Source of the DNA: a virus
Virus record (IMG/VR): IMGVR_UViG_3300017917_003607
Coordinates: 1 to 64,000 of that record
Reading direction: 5' to 3' (one strand)
Length of the DNA: 64,000 nt
Position 1 is the stretch's first letter, and the number at the start of each line of letters is the position of its first letter. A program made the translations under genes and the position numbers. This document shows, piece by piece, positions 28,476 through 39,000 of this stretch. The notes beneath the pieces are model-generated. The model searched no databases. It saw only the letters and a program-made list of their open reading frames with translations, and had not been told where the DNA came from.

Positions 28476-28931
28476 TCAAGCGAGTTGATAGTTCAAATAT
28501 GTTTTAGAAAAATTTTTGCCTGAAAAAATGTCAGTCAATTCAGCTAGTATATTTTTTATGTCTGGTCGTATATCCACGGTGTATCTAGCCTTTGGTGGGT
28601 ATGGTTTTGCGTCAAACCCTCTCTGACAAATTGTCTGTTCTCCAAGTTTGATAGAGACGTTGAACCACTCGGGTCCATCGGTTTTTGATGTGTTCATAAC
28701 TGAAGGGTCGTTGATAATCAACTCCTTGTTTTCGTTCATGTAATCGTGGGTCTTTAACCATAACTGGTCTTGGAGAACCTCACAAACCCACGATAGTGCT
28801 TCGTTAATTTCTAAACTATAACGACACTCCTCGTTAAAGTTCCTGACATTAAAAAATCTCTGCACTACGATGTTTTCGTTAAGTTTTACCAAGAATTCCA
28901 CTTTCGTCGCGTCCATTTGTTTTTCTTTCAT
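28476..28931 (-). CDS. Two-repeat protein of unknown function in the replication cluster
   Basis: 151 residues; ATG at 28931 or, equally possible, the internal ATG at codon 6 (MDATKVEF). The protein is a tandem duplication. Residues ~12-48 (FLVKLNENIVVQRFF-V... to CRYSLEINEAL) align with ~88-125 (FNVSIKLGEQTICQRGFDA... to ARYTVDIRPDI). The shared pattern is KL-E--I-QR-F--------(C/A)RY-(L/V)-I. It is packed between RNase H (2 nt) and the helicase, so a role in replication such as helicase loading is possible, but I recognise no family. Confidence 0.65.
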   Translation of the reverse strand: MKEKQMDATKVEFLVKLNENIVVQRFFNVRNFNEECRYSLEINEALSWVCEVLQDQLWLKTHDYMNENKELIINDPSVMNTSKTDGPEWFNVSIKLGEQTICQRGFDAKPYPPKARYTVDIRPDIKNILAELTDIFSGKNFSKTYLNYQLA

Positions 28932-28932
28932 A

Positions 28933-29934
28933 TTACTTATTTTTAAATCTACTTTTTTCTTTTCTTGTTAATTTTAATATTGGTTGTAAAAATTCTACCC
29001 ACACATTGTCTTTTTGTGGTAGATATTTAAAAAATCCATCGTCTATCATCATTCTCATTAGATTTTTGTAACCCCTACCTTCAGGGTCCATATCTTCTGA
29101 AAAATAAAGTTCAACTTCTTTTTTCGCTTCTTCTGTAATTATTGGGTTTGACAAGCTAACAATCTTTTCCCTAAGTGAAAAGTATTCCATTCCTTCTGAA
29201 CCTGATTTGGTTCTACCTGATAATAAATTTTGAATCGGTTTTTGAGTTTTGTCATTTGTGATTAATTGTTGTCCCTTTTCCAAAATATCATCAATAGAAA
29301 TTACTTTATCAAGGACCTCAGGAAAATACTTTATAAGTTTCTTATCACCCAAACTATAAATCCCTTCAATATTATCAGATTTATCACCCAATAATATTTT
29401 AACTAATTTAACATTTTGTACGGGAATTTCTAAGGTTCCAATTTTGACCTTGTGTTTGTCTGTAATCCACTCTTTTGCAATTGGTGAGTAGATGTGTACT
29501 TTTGGGGTGATAAGCTGTGTAAGGTCCTTGTCTGATGATAATATGGTAATCTTTTCATCACTTACCTGACAATAGTGTGCAATTAGGTCATCACACTCGT
29601 GGTCGTCAATACAAATCTGTCTGACGAACATTTCTTCTAAGTATTGTCTGACTCTTGTCTTTTGAGAATAATAAGATTCTTTCTTATCCTCGTTCATCGT
29701 CAACCGACGATTTTCTTTATATAACGGGTAAAGTTTTTTTCTTTGAGATGCGTTGTTATTACCATCCCAAAATACAATAATTTTGTCGTAATTATAATCC
29801 GATAAAAATCGTTGAATTACATTAATGAAGTGGTAAATTCCACCAATATGTTTCCCTTCGTGGTAGAAATCTCTAACCCCGTGAAATCCAATCTTAAATA
29901 AGTTGTCTCCGTCAACTACTAATGTTTTTACCAC
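28933..29934 (-). CDS. 5'-3' exonuclease / RNase H, T4 rnh-like (FEN family)
   Basis: 333 residues (T4 RNase H is 305). The acidic metal-binding clusters of the FEN/PIN-like nucleases are in order: LVVDGDNLF (D8, D10), VFWDGNNN, HECDDLIAHY, LSSDKDLTQL, then the helix-hairpin-helix region LLGDKSDNIEGI. It should remove RNA primers and flap ends on the lagging strand. Neighbours are UvsX upstream (11 nt) and the duplicated-domain protein downstream, as expected of a replication operon. Confidence 0.85.
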   Translation of the reverse strand: MVKTLVVDGDNLFKIGFHGVRDFYHEGKHIGGIYHFINVIQRFLSDYNYDKIIVFWDGNNNASQRKKLYPLYKENRRLTMNEDKKESYYSQKTRVRQYLEEMFVRQICIDDHECDDLIAHYCQVSDEKITILSSDKDLTQLITPKVHIYSPIAKEWITDKHKVKIGTLEIPVQNVKLVKILLGDKSDNIEGIYSLGDKKLIKYFPEVLDKVISIDDILEKGQQLITNDKTQKPIQNLLSGRTKSGSEGMEYFSLREKIVSLSNPIITEEAKKEVELYFSEDMDPEGRGYKNLMRMMIDDGFFKYLPQKDNVWVEFLQPILKLTRKEKSRFKNK

Positions 29935-29945
29935 TTCAGTTTATT

Positions 29946-30959
29946 TTATTCTAATACCCTATCTTCTTTTTCCTCTTTCAAATCGAAGTCACCTTCAACT
30001 CCGATAATCTCACTCCAATAATCTGCGTATTCTTTTTTGTACGCTTCAATCGAAGCTTTTTCTTCTGTCGAGTCTTTACCCGCCAAGAATCCGTGAGGTG
30101 TAACAATAATCTTACCATCCTCATATCCCAAACCATTAATATGGTTTTTCAATACAGAAACTTTACTACGGATTGCAAACTTAACACTACGTTTGTCTTT
30201 GGTTGCGGTAATCTTATTTGTACCCGCACCTTTTTGATTTCCAAACAAGAATACCAAAGATGAATTCAACCAAATTGCTTCACCACCTTTAGCTTTAATC
30301 TTAGGTTGACCAAATGGATTATCAGGAAGTTCAACCCATGGCTGATTAATAATAATCAATGTGTTTTCATGTTTTGAATCCGATTTTCTTGAACCTGAAA
30401 TTCTTTGGTTAATACCCATACCAATCTTGTCAGCAAGAACCGCTGCATTATGTTGTTTACCACCTTTACCTTCATAAGTCATCTTACAAGGTACTGAACC
30501 AACTGAATCCCAAATAAAACACAAATCATAATCCAACTCACCTTTGGACTGAGCATCCAATAATGAATTAATATAATCCGTAATTTCTTCTATGTAATTG
30601 AAGTTGTTGTTGAAGATATAAAATCCATCCCAATCAGCTTCACCTGTTTCTTGGTCTACAACTTCATCACATTCAAAACCCATAAGTTTTGCGTGTTCGA
30701 AACTCCACTTCTGTTCTGTAATAATGAACACAGGAAGAACGCCCATCTTTTGAGCGGCCACTGCAGCTTTCACCGCCGCAGTTGTTTTACCAGTATCTGA
30801 GTGACCCAAGAACATATTCAAGTGTCCTATTGCAGGACCTGGTAATCCCACCGCATCCAAAAAGTCTTTACCTAAATCAAGGTATCTTTGTGGTTTGTAT
30901 TTTGCAGAAGTTGAGAACTTCTTTTTAATTGTACTGAAATCGTTTTTCTTAATCGCCAT
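29946..30959 (-). CDS. uvsX: Recombinase, UvsX/RecA-like
   Basis: 337 residues. Walker A GHSDTGKTT at 52-60, Walker B LCFIWDSVG with D151, and an IIINQPWVELPDNPFGQP stretch characteristic of the RecA/UvsX core (DNA-binding loop region). The C-terminus is acidic (EGDFDLKEEKEDRVLE), as in RecA proteins, where it tunes DNA binding. It catalyses strand exchange for repair and recombination-dependent replication with gp32. It overlaps the preceding small gene by 11 nt. Confidence 0.88.
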   Translation of the reverse strand: MAIKKNDFSTIKKKFSTSAKYKPQRYLDLGKDFLDAVGLPGPAIGHLNMFLGHSDTGKTTAAVKAAVAAQKMGVLPVFIITEQKWSFEHAKLMGFECDEVVDQETGEADWDGFYIFNNNFNYIEEITDYINSLLDAQSKGELDYDLCFIWDSVGSVPCKMTYEGKGGKQHNAAVLADKIGMGINQRISGSRKSDSKHENTLIIINQPWVELPDNPFGQPKIKAKGGEAIWLNSSLVFLFGNQKGAGTNKITATKDKRSVKFAIRSKVSVLKNHINGLGYEDGKIIVTPHGFLAGKDSTEEKASIEAYKKEYADYWSEIIGVEGDFDLKEEKEDRVLE

Positions 30960-31170
30960 AATTGTATTTGTAAAACTCTTTTAATGTTTCCAATTTATCA
31001 TTTGCATTTGCCAATTTTTCAACAAACTTGTCCATTTCTTCCAAGTGTTGTGGATGTTCTCCAATACCAACAGCGTTTTCCATGTAAACCATAAGTGTTG
31101 CTTCTGCTTCTGCGATTTCACTCTCATATTTTTTTGTAAGAGAGTCATACATCAATTTTCTTATTTTCAT
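30949..31170 (-). CDS. Small coiled-coil protein between gp32 and uvsX
   Basis: I take ATG at 31170 (MKIRKLMYDSLTKKYESEI), 73 residues. The in-frame ATG 36 nt earlier would be encoded by the U-tract of the gp32 terminator (MSKLFLLKRKNK) and is unlikely. The chain is nearly all helix with many Glu, Lys and Leu residues, ending ETLKEFYKYNYGD, and could form a coiled coil. No family recognised. Overlap with uvsX suggests translational coupling and a role connected to recombination. Confidence 0.6.
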   Translation of the reverse strand: MKIRKLMYDSLTKKYESEIAEAEATLMVYMENAVGIGEHPQHLEEMDKFVEKLANANDKLETLKEFYKYNYGD

Positions 31171-31187
31171 TTTGTTTTTTCTTTTTA

Positions 31188-31230
31188 ATAAAAAAAGCTT
31201 GGACACAATGTCTTAGTATGTGTCCAAGCT
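31188..31230 (-). terminator. Rho-independent terminator after the gp32-like gene
   Basis: Perfect 12-bp stem AGCTTGGACACA (31196-31207) / TGTGTCCAAGCT (31219-31230) with an 11-nt loop, then TTTTTTT on the minus strand. It lies 11 nt past the gp32 stop and 25 nt before the start of the next gene, and would boost gp32 mRNA relative to uvsX. Confidence 0.9.
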
Positions 31231-31241
31231 CGTAAGTTTTT

Positions 31242-32081
31242 TTAGAATGGTAATTCCTCGTCAGCGTCCATTCCCGCTTGTGGGTCTTTGTAGTTTCCAC
31301 CACCAAGAACTTCCATAGACTCATCACCATAAACATACTTTTTAGCTTCTGAATCCCAACGTGGAACTTCACCACGAGCAATTGCCTCCAAGTACTCAAC
31401 GGGTTTCTTTGAGTAAACATCTTCCCAAGTTGTGGTATCGTTTTTCCACTCTTCCAATTGAGTTTTGTCTTGTGAAAGTGCGCTTGGGTCATCGTGCATA
31501 ATAGTCTGAATTGTGGTATATTCTTTACCTTTTGGGGTTTTAGATTTTACCAACTGAATAATTAAGTCACGACCTTCGTTAACATCAGTGATGTTTCCTT
31601 TGGACCTCCAAATAGGAATAATCTTGTCCAACACACCATCTTGTTTGTAATTGTGTTTGAAACGCCAGAATTTAACTCCTTCGTCTTCGTGGTCACGGTC
31701 AATTACTTTTACAATGTAGAATTTACGTGCCTTATACTGTTTGGCAAGTTCTTTGTCAGATTCCTTACCTGTCTTCATCAATTCTTCGTAAACTTCTGTG
31801 AGGGGTGAACGACCGCCTTCATTTTTGTCTGGGTCGTAGAATTTGTTGTAAACTCCATTAACTTGGATTTCATGGAACCATACTTCTTTAAATGGGGAGC
31901 TACCATCTGTAGTAGGAAGAATACGAATTCTTCTTTGTCCTGAATTTTCACCTTTAGGTAGAATTGCTGCGAAATATCGCTTCATTCTTTCCTCCTGTGT
32001 CATAGGGGTTGAATCACCATAAGGTTTTGTGTTTTGTTCGTACTGTGCCAATACGGCATCAAATGTTGAATCTAGCATCAT
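31242..32081 (-). CDS. Single-stranded DNA-binding protein, gp32-like
   Basis: 279 residues (T4 gp32 is 301). It has the gp32 order: short basic/hydrophobic N-terminus (EERMKRYFAAILPKGENSGQ), an OB-fold core rich in aromatics (KEVWFHEIQ, YIVKVIDRDHEDEGVKFWRF, IIPIWRSKGN) and an acidic C-terminal tail. There is no cysteine, so the zinc site of T4 gp32 is absent. The last residues, DADEELPF, resemble the conserved tip of bacterial SSB (acidic residues ending in PF). Two ATGs begin the frame (MM); either may be used. Own terminator and a structured leader surround the gene. It coats ssDNA and organises replication and recombination proteins. Confidence 0.85.
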   Translation of the reverse strand: MMLDSTFDAVLAQYEQNTKPYGDSTPMTQEERMKRYFAAILPKGENSGQRRIRILPTTDGSSPFKEVWFHEIQVNGVYNKFYDPDKNEGGRSPLTEVYEELMKTGKESDKELAKQYKARKFYIVKVIDRDHEDEGVKFWRFKHNYKQDGVLDKIIPIWRSKGNITDVNEGRDLIIQLVKSKTPKGKEYTTIQTIMHDDPSALSQDKTQLEEWKNDTTTWEDVYSKKPVEYLEAIARGEVPRWDSEAKKYVYGDESMEVLGGGNYKDPQAGMDADEELPF

Positions 32082-32145
32082 AATCTTTGTTCTTAAAACT
32101 GTTATTTATTTATAACAAGTATAACAAAGATTCTCAATAAATCAA
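32082..32145 (-). promoter_or_regulatory. gp32 leader: nested inverted repeats and a possible host-type promoter
   Basis: Directly before the ATG, AATCTTTGTT (32082-32091) is the exact inverse complement of AACAAAGATT (32123-32132). Inside it, TGTTAT (32100-32105) pairs with ATAACA (32112-32117). The same stretch has TTG (32143-32145), 19 nt, then TATACTTG (32116-32123) on the minus strand, close to the Bacteroidota -33/-7 consensus TTG-N17-23-TAnnTTTG. If that promoter is used, the outer left arm would not be transcribed, so the outer repeat would be a DNA operator; if transcription starts further upstream, it would be an RNA stem ending at the start codon. Confidence 0.45.
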
Positions 32146-32146
32146 A

Positions 32147-32821
32147 TTACTGTGCCAATCCTTGGTCAAAAGTTTTTCTGATTTCTCTATGGTCCACATC
32201 TTCAACATCTTCAGGTGTTAAAATATACTCATTTTTTCCTGTCTTTTCCATGTCTTCACTTTTTTCACCAAAGAAATCAGTAAGTTTTTGATTGAAGGGG
32301 TATGAATCTAAAGACCTTAGTTGTAACTTTTCTTCAGGTGTTTTAGTTCTATACTTTTCAATTTTTTCTTCAATGTTATTTATCTTTTCAAAGATACTAT
32401 CCATTTGAGAAAGTTTTTGCTCTAAATCATCCAACTTGGACATCATTGAGGTCATATACTCCTCTTGTTTTGTTTCTACATTTTTTTGACTTTTTACCAA
32501 TTCAGTAATATCTAACTCTTCCGTACCACTATCTTCTTCACTATTATCTTTTGGTTCATCGGTAGATTCTTCTTCATCACCCTTTATTTCTTCAACATCA
32601 GGGTCATTAGCAACATCGATTGGTGCACCAGGTTCAGCCGCAGGTTCTGATGGTGGTGGAGTTGCACCTCCCAAAGTGGTATCACCAGGTAATGTTGGTG
32701 TTACTTCTGCCTCATCCGCAGGAGGTTCTGCCGCTGGTGCGTCTTGCTCAACAATATATTTGTTAATTTGATTGTGTCTATTTAATTCTTCTAGTAGGGC
32801 TTGTGAAACTGTTTTTTTCAT
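32147..32821 (-). CDS. Acidic, proline-rich coiled-coil protein, unrecognised
   Basis: 224 residues. Short helical start (MKKTVSQALLEELNRHNQIN), then a disordered Pro/Glu/Asp/Ala stretch (~25-105), a coiled coil (~110-165; heptad-like LDDLEQKLSQMDSIFEKI) and a C-terminal region with LDSYPFNQKLTDFF and EYILTPEDVEDVDHREIR. The composition resembles assembly or scaffold proteins, but nothing more specific can be said. It is transcribed after the hub-like gene and a 75-residue gene, which favours a virion or assembly role over replication. Confidence 0.55.
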   Translation of the reverse strand: MKKTVSQALLEELNRHNQINKYIVEQDAPAAEPPADEAEVTPTLPGDTTLGGATPPPSEPAAEPGAPIDVANDPDVEEIKGDEEESTDEPKDNSEEDSGTEELDITELVKSQKNVETKQEEYMTSMMSKLDDLEQKLSQMDSIFEKINNIEEKIEKYRTKTPEEKLQLRSLDSYPFNQKLTDFFGEKSEDMEKTGKNEYILTPEDVEDVDHREIRKTFDQGLAQ

Positions 32822-32825
32822 AATA

Positions 32826-33053
32826 TTAATCTTTTAGTAACGTTTTAACACCTGTTGGCGTTTCTACTTTTAATGTTCTATTCAATTTTTTAGTATTGTC
32901 GACACGTTCAATAAGACCATCTTTCATTCTTACAGTGTAACAATCTCCAGTTTGAAGGTCGCAAACTTCTTTGTATCCATTACCTAAATCTTTTTCTGCG
33001 ATAACAACGTCTTTATTAAGATAGTTATCCAATAATGTTTTTAGAGTATTCAT
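32826..33053 (-). CDS. Small protein of 75 residues, unrecognised
   Basis: MNTLKTLLDNYLNKDVVIAE; contains a beta-type GYKEVCDLQTGDCYTVRMKDG stretch with two cysteines seven residues apart. It has its own TATTTAT box (33065-33071, 12 nt before the ATG) and ends 4 nt before the acidic coiled-coil gene. Compact and charged; no signal peptide. Function unknown. Confidence 0.6.
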   Translation of the reverse strand: MNTLKTLLDNYLNKDVVIAEKDLGNGYKEVCDLQTGDCYTVRMKDGLIERVDNTKKLNRTLKVETPTGVKTLLKD

Positions 33054-33089
33054 ATTTTTTATTTATAAATATTATGATTTTTCAATTTA

Positions 33090-36000
33090 TTACAAACCTA
33101 ATATAATTGCTTGTTCTATTGCCCAATCTAGTGTAGTTCTCCACCCTGAATAATTTTTATCTTTATCTAACGGATTAGAAGTTGAGACTGGCGGACCTGA
33201 AGTATACCAGTTTTCATAAAATACTTTAAGAAAAGCTTCAATTACATCACCTGTTTCATTTTTATTAATTTTATCAAAATCTATGGTTTTGTTTTTAAAA
33301 TATGAGGCAACCATGTTAATGTGTTCTCTTATTGTGTTAAAACTACCAAATGGTCTTGTTGTTCCATTTACTGTTTTTAAACATTTGAAGGCGTTAATGG
33401 TTCCTCTCATCGATACAAAATTATCAACATCTAAAATAACACCATATAAATTATTGTTTTTATAATTCAATGACTGTTGAATATTTGTTTCATACCCCTG
33501 TAAATAAATCATAGAGAATAAAAATCTTCTTGTTAGTATGTCCCTATCTGTTGTACCTACAACCGCATTTTTTATTTCCTCTACAAGAGCTTTTGGTTTT
33601 ATTGAACCTTGTCTGTCTTCAGTGTCAGCACTTAGTGACCCGTAACCCGCGTTAACATTATCTATACAATCTTGATTTGGTGAAAATTCCGTTCTCGCCA
33701 TAAAACCCAAATATGGAATTGTTCCTTGTAGTATGAATTTTTTTGCGTCATCCCCTGACAGATACTGATTTATGTTTTGGTCAAAAGTAACCAATGTATT
33801 GTTATCAACAAATTGTTTAACTTTATCTTCTAATTTTTTTGAAAAGTCCTCATTAACACTCGCCAAGTCATCAGATATTGTTGTATTTATGTTTGCCGAA
33901 ATTCTTTGACCTTCAAACTCCGTGTTGAAACTACCTGAACTTATATTGTGTTTTACATTTCTAATTACATAGGTCCCATTAAACATCGGCATATGTCTTA
34001 AAACAAAATACATAGTGGGTTGTATCATCATATTACCCAATGTTTTTACCGTACAGTTATATGAACGGTTTTTATAAAAATCAAACAAAGCTGTAGTCTG
34101 TTGCATTGTTTTTTTACCCGCACTTTGGTTACCCATATCTATAATCGTTTGAATTTGTTCGGAAGATGTTACACCTTGTTCTTGATTAATGTCTACCGAT
34201 TTAAAAACACTTTGGTCCATAGTCGCAAAATCGACAACAAAGCCAACCGCTTTATTGTTTGTGTTTTGGTTTGCTGGTTGTTGTGTTTGTCTTATAGGGT
34301 TGTTTGTTGGATTACCCAAATCAAAACTATCGTCCTTGAATGGGTAATTTGGGTCGTTATCTAATGATAATGTTTGGGATGGTCTGTCAATAAATTGACA
34401 CAAAAATTTAGGAGAAAATGAAGTTTCATCAACATAATTAAAGGTACCAAACACGTCATTCGCATTATTCACTATTACTTGCGGTTTATTTGACGATGCA
34501 CCATAAAAATTAATATATGCTGGCATTACAAAGAAGTTCATTCTATTATTAACCAAAACTTCTCTAATTAAACTCATAATTGATGTAGAAGCGTTGTCCC
34601 AATTACAGAATTTTCTAATTGTGTCAACATTAATAACTAAGTCATCACCTATGTCTCTATTTGCTCGGTCAAAAAATAAAAATTGGTCAAAAAGTAATTT
34701 ATTGTTAAAGTTTACACCTGAAACCCATTTGTCATTTATACTTTTAAACAATTCGTATTGTTCAAGTTTCACAACATCACCATTAAGTTTTGAATTATTA
34801 GATTCCGTTTCTACCGTTGGTATATTTTGTATTGAACCTAATTTTGGTCGCAATACATTTTCAATTTGTTGTCTTTTATTTTCTAACGGAATTAATATTT
34901 GCTCAGATATTGCCTTTTGAAATTTTTCTTTGTTATATCCGTTGTCTAATTTTTTTTGTGTTGCGTAAATTTTAATTAGTGGGGATAAATTTTTTATATT
35001 ATCAACTGTAAATGGTATATTGTTGTCGATAAAAAAATCGTATATTGTTGATGTTTGACCGTAGGATATTCCATCAATTGTTGAAAAACCAACATATTCA
35101 TATAGTGCTGCCCACTCGGATTTATATGAGTTTTTTGACGCTTGGAGTGTTAAAGTGGTTGACGGTAATTTGGGTTTTCCAGGGTCCAAATAATTACCAC
35201 CATAAAAGTTTTGGGGTACTTGAGGTGAGAATTTAGGGTTATTTGATATTACACCAAATTGGATTCTGTCAAACTTTTTTGGGTTACCTATTTTAAGATA
35301 AACATCTATATCTATAAATTTACTTATAACTTCTGTTAAGGTCGCAATTTGCGCGTCACCAATTTTTTTAGCATCTACATCTGCGGTTTTTATAATAAAC
35401 ATTTCTTTCAGTAAGTTTATTATGTTTTTGTACTTACTGTCCTGTTCTTCAGGTTTAAATATTTTTGATTCACCTTCTTCTTTGCAAAATTCTAAGAACT
35501 CGTACTCAAAAGTATCAAGCTGTTCTTTAGTGAACACGCCAAATAGGTCCTCAATAGAACTATAATTTTGACCAATATCAAAATCACTTTGTTGAGATTT
35601 TGAAGGTTCAACATATTTCATGTATTCATATGGTGTTGGTTTTCTAAGTTGTGTGTTATCAAACCATCCAAAATTAGGTGAGTTCCACAAAGCTCTAACA
35701 CTACCATTAAACATAGGTGTAGAAGAAATTAATTCTTGGTATGTGATATTATTGAAAGTGTTGTTTTCGTTTCTTATTTCAAAAAAACTTTGTTCAAATG
35801 GTAGGTATCCTGCCGAAGGAAACATCAACTTATAATCAACTTTTGACGGGTCAAAATATTTTTGATATGTTATACCAATATCCAAATAACTATAATATGA
35901 GTTCATTGGTCCACCAAATTTAACAGATGGACTCGTATTTGCCTGTATTTTTAGGTTAGTAAAAACTTCTGTTTCTAAATCAAAATTACCACCACCAGAA

Positions 36001-39000
36001 TATGATGAAAATAAATTTCTTTTTGTTAATAATTTGTAAAAACTATTAATAACCAAAGGATAAAATCCATTTTGTATATTATTACCATTACTCAATTGAT
36101 AATTCCTTGGTTTAGTATCCGTTGTTCCGTAAGGAATTTTATAAACCCTGTCTGTTTTAGAATTTTTTGGGTCGTAGGCCTTTCTATAATCAAAGTCTTT
36201 CCATATTGAATCCAGTATATCTACATTAGTGTTTACATATTTTTTGTACCTGTACCAAACTGACCCCATTTTTAATATCCAAGCGTAAGGTAATTTATGA
36301 ACTCCTGAAAATTTATTCAAACCTGCATATGTGAAATCTTTAAATGTATTATCCTTAGTTTCTAATAGTTTCTCATATAGCGTTGAGAGTGGCAATGAAT
36401 TAAGTAGGAGGTATCCTATTTTAGTATATGATTCGTTTGTTATTGTGTTTGCGGATGTTGCGTCAATAACCGCATTTACAAAGTAGGGTGTATTTAAAAT
36501 ACTTGTGGATTGAAATGTTCCAATGTTTTGGTCGGAGGCGTAGGTAACTAATCCTTCTGTGAAAAAATTATTTATTTGTCTTGAGGAATAAAAATTAACT
36601 ATAGTTTGATGACTTAAGTTATTTGTATCAGTAAATCCTTGTGTGGTTTGTGTACTTCTCGTGTATGGTCTAAGATTTTTTGTAGTAAAATTAGTAATCA
36701 CTAATTTTTTATCGTCAAAATCATACGTGTCTAATGTTTTATATCTATCGGACTCATTTGGTTTTTGAACCATTTTTTGACCAAAAGAATCTATTCTAAA
36801 AGGATATGTATCAAACAAAGAAACCTGTTTTGTTACATCTTCTTTTAAGAAGTTACCAATATTAGATAAACTTTCTAAACGAACAGGATTTGGACTTGAA
36901 GCAACAAATTCTTTTGGTGATAGGATTTGGAAGTTGTTTTCTACTAATTTTTTGATGTAGTCTTTAACAAAATTTTGTGATACAAAAGTTGTCCATAAAT
37001 TACCACCGTCACCATTCCCTTTTGTTTTATTTAACCAATCATATAAGCTTGGGGATTTTGAAACCTCATTAATTAAAACATCCCTAAGACTTCCTTGTGG
37101 ACTAGATTGTCTAATGTTTGAAATTTCAATATCATAAACGGTTGATTCAAGTTTGTTTCTTGTATTACCAAACATAAACAATCCCGAATAAAAAACGTTC
37201 ATGTATAATCTTTCATACATTTCATAAACATATTCTTCTGTTGGTTGTTGTTTGTAAACATTATCTTTTAATGGTAGTTCAATTGCGTGTTCTGGAGTAT
37301 ATTTTAGTGATATTGTTTGATTGGGTAATACATCACTATTAAATGTTTTGTCTTTATTTATAACACCCTTAAGATACTCCTCAACAAATTCTACCTCGGG
37401 CCAAATATTACCATCTATCGCCTTGGTAAAGTCTTTAACAGATTCGGCACCAGGATATGTTACCTCATATTGTGTTTTACCTTGTATTTCCTTTTTTTGT
37501 ACGAACTGTGGCCATGGATATACAAAATAATTAGGGTTGTTGATTGTGGTATTTTGTACTGAATTTTTACCTTCTTGGGATGGTGCGTCAGTTATTACCG
37601 ATTTCAATCTATTAATATCTTCTTTTTTTGTCCACGCTTTATCATGTACATCGGACATTAATTGGTAAAAAGCGTCAACAGATGCCATTAAAACACCAAT
37701 CACGTTTCTTACCGTTGGTCTAAAAGACAAATCTTGTACATTACCATTTGTTCTAATTTTTGACTTCAAAACATTGTTTAATCGGTCTACCTCTTCTTTT
37801 CTTTTTTGTTCTATTTGTGCCTTTATATTTTTTGTATTCGCAATTTGAAAATCAAGGGTATAATATAGTTCGTTTTTTTGAGCAACTGGTACTGTTTTTG
37901 CCGAAGATTCTTTTATTAATGCACCAATATTTTTTATTTCATTTATTTTTTCTGTTGACCACCTTTTGTAGTTTTCATCTGTGTTTGGATTTGTTACTTC
38001 AAACCCTGTATTATCAGTATAAGTTGCAGGTAAATTAATGTCCGATTCTGTGAATTTTAGTTTGAACTTATCAACAGTAAAATCGGAATCATTAATTGTT
38101 ATTTGTTTTGCAACGGAGCCAGGTACAGAACGAAATATTTTTAGGTTTCTTGAAAGTATTTCGTTTAGTTTTGTTTCCGCTCGTTCTTTTGGTGTTTTAT
38201 TCTCATCAACCTGTGATGTGTTTATTGTATTTGTTTTTAATGGATAAATCTTTTGTTTATTCAATTTATCGCTCAATATCAAAGGTACTTGGTAGTCTAA
38301 ATATTCCTGTCCCCATTCAACTAATTCATTACTAAATGTATTGATTGAGTCGTTATACCTGTCTAATGCAACAACATTTGAAAAGTCTAATTTTTCAAAT
38401 TCTCTATTTAAAAATTCGGTGTATCTTTTCAGTCTCTCGGACATTTCATTTATCGTCAGAACAGGAACATCTTTATCTATTAGTCCTTTACCATTACCAT
38501 AAAAATTTTTGTATTTTTCAAAAACTTGTTTAAGTTTAGAATATCCTTTAGATGTTGGTGTTACTGTTAGGTCTTGGGTTGTACCAGCACCTGTACTTTG
38601 TACCGTTGCGGTTGCGGTACTAGTAGTATTAGGTATTTGTGGGTTTGAAGTTGTATAAGTACTATACATGTGTGGAAGAGCATATAGATAACCTAATCTT
38701 ATGTCATCTAACATTGCACTTGTCCTTGATATAAATTTTAAATTAACTATGTAGTTTCCTGAACTAGCCTCAAAAGATGCCTGAAAATTTAACAACATTA
38801 ATTCATAGGTTATCGACTTACCATAAAACCCTTTAAGGGTAAGTCTAAACATCGGATAAGGGTAATATAAGAAAACAGAATATGGTGAGTTACCTCCCGT
38901 TTGGAACAAACTTCGTCCTTGAACATCAATTAGAGTCATTGTTACTGTTGGAACCCCATTAAACTGAACTTGTACATTAATATCTCGTATACCTAAAATT

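Noticed and set aside
31171-31206. Longer start of the small coiled-coil gene
   Set aside because: The extra codons are made of the gp32 terminator stem and U-tract.
31145-31492. Minus-strand ORF of 115 codons overlapping gp32
   Set aside because: Out of frame with gp32, spans its terminator, and its sequence is not protein-like.
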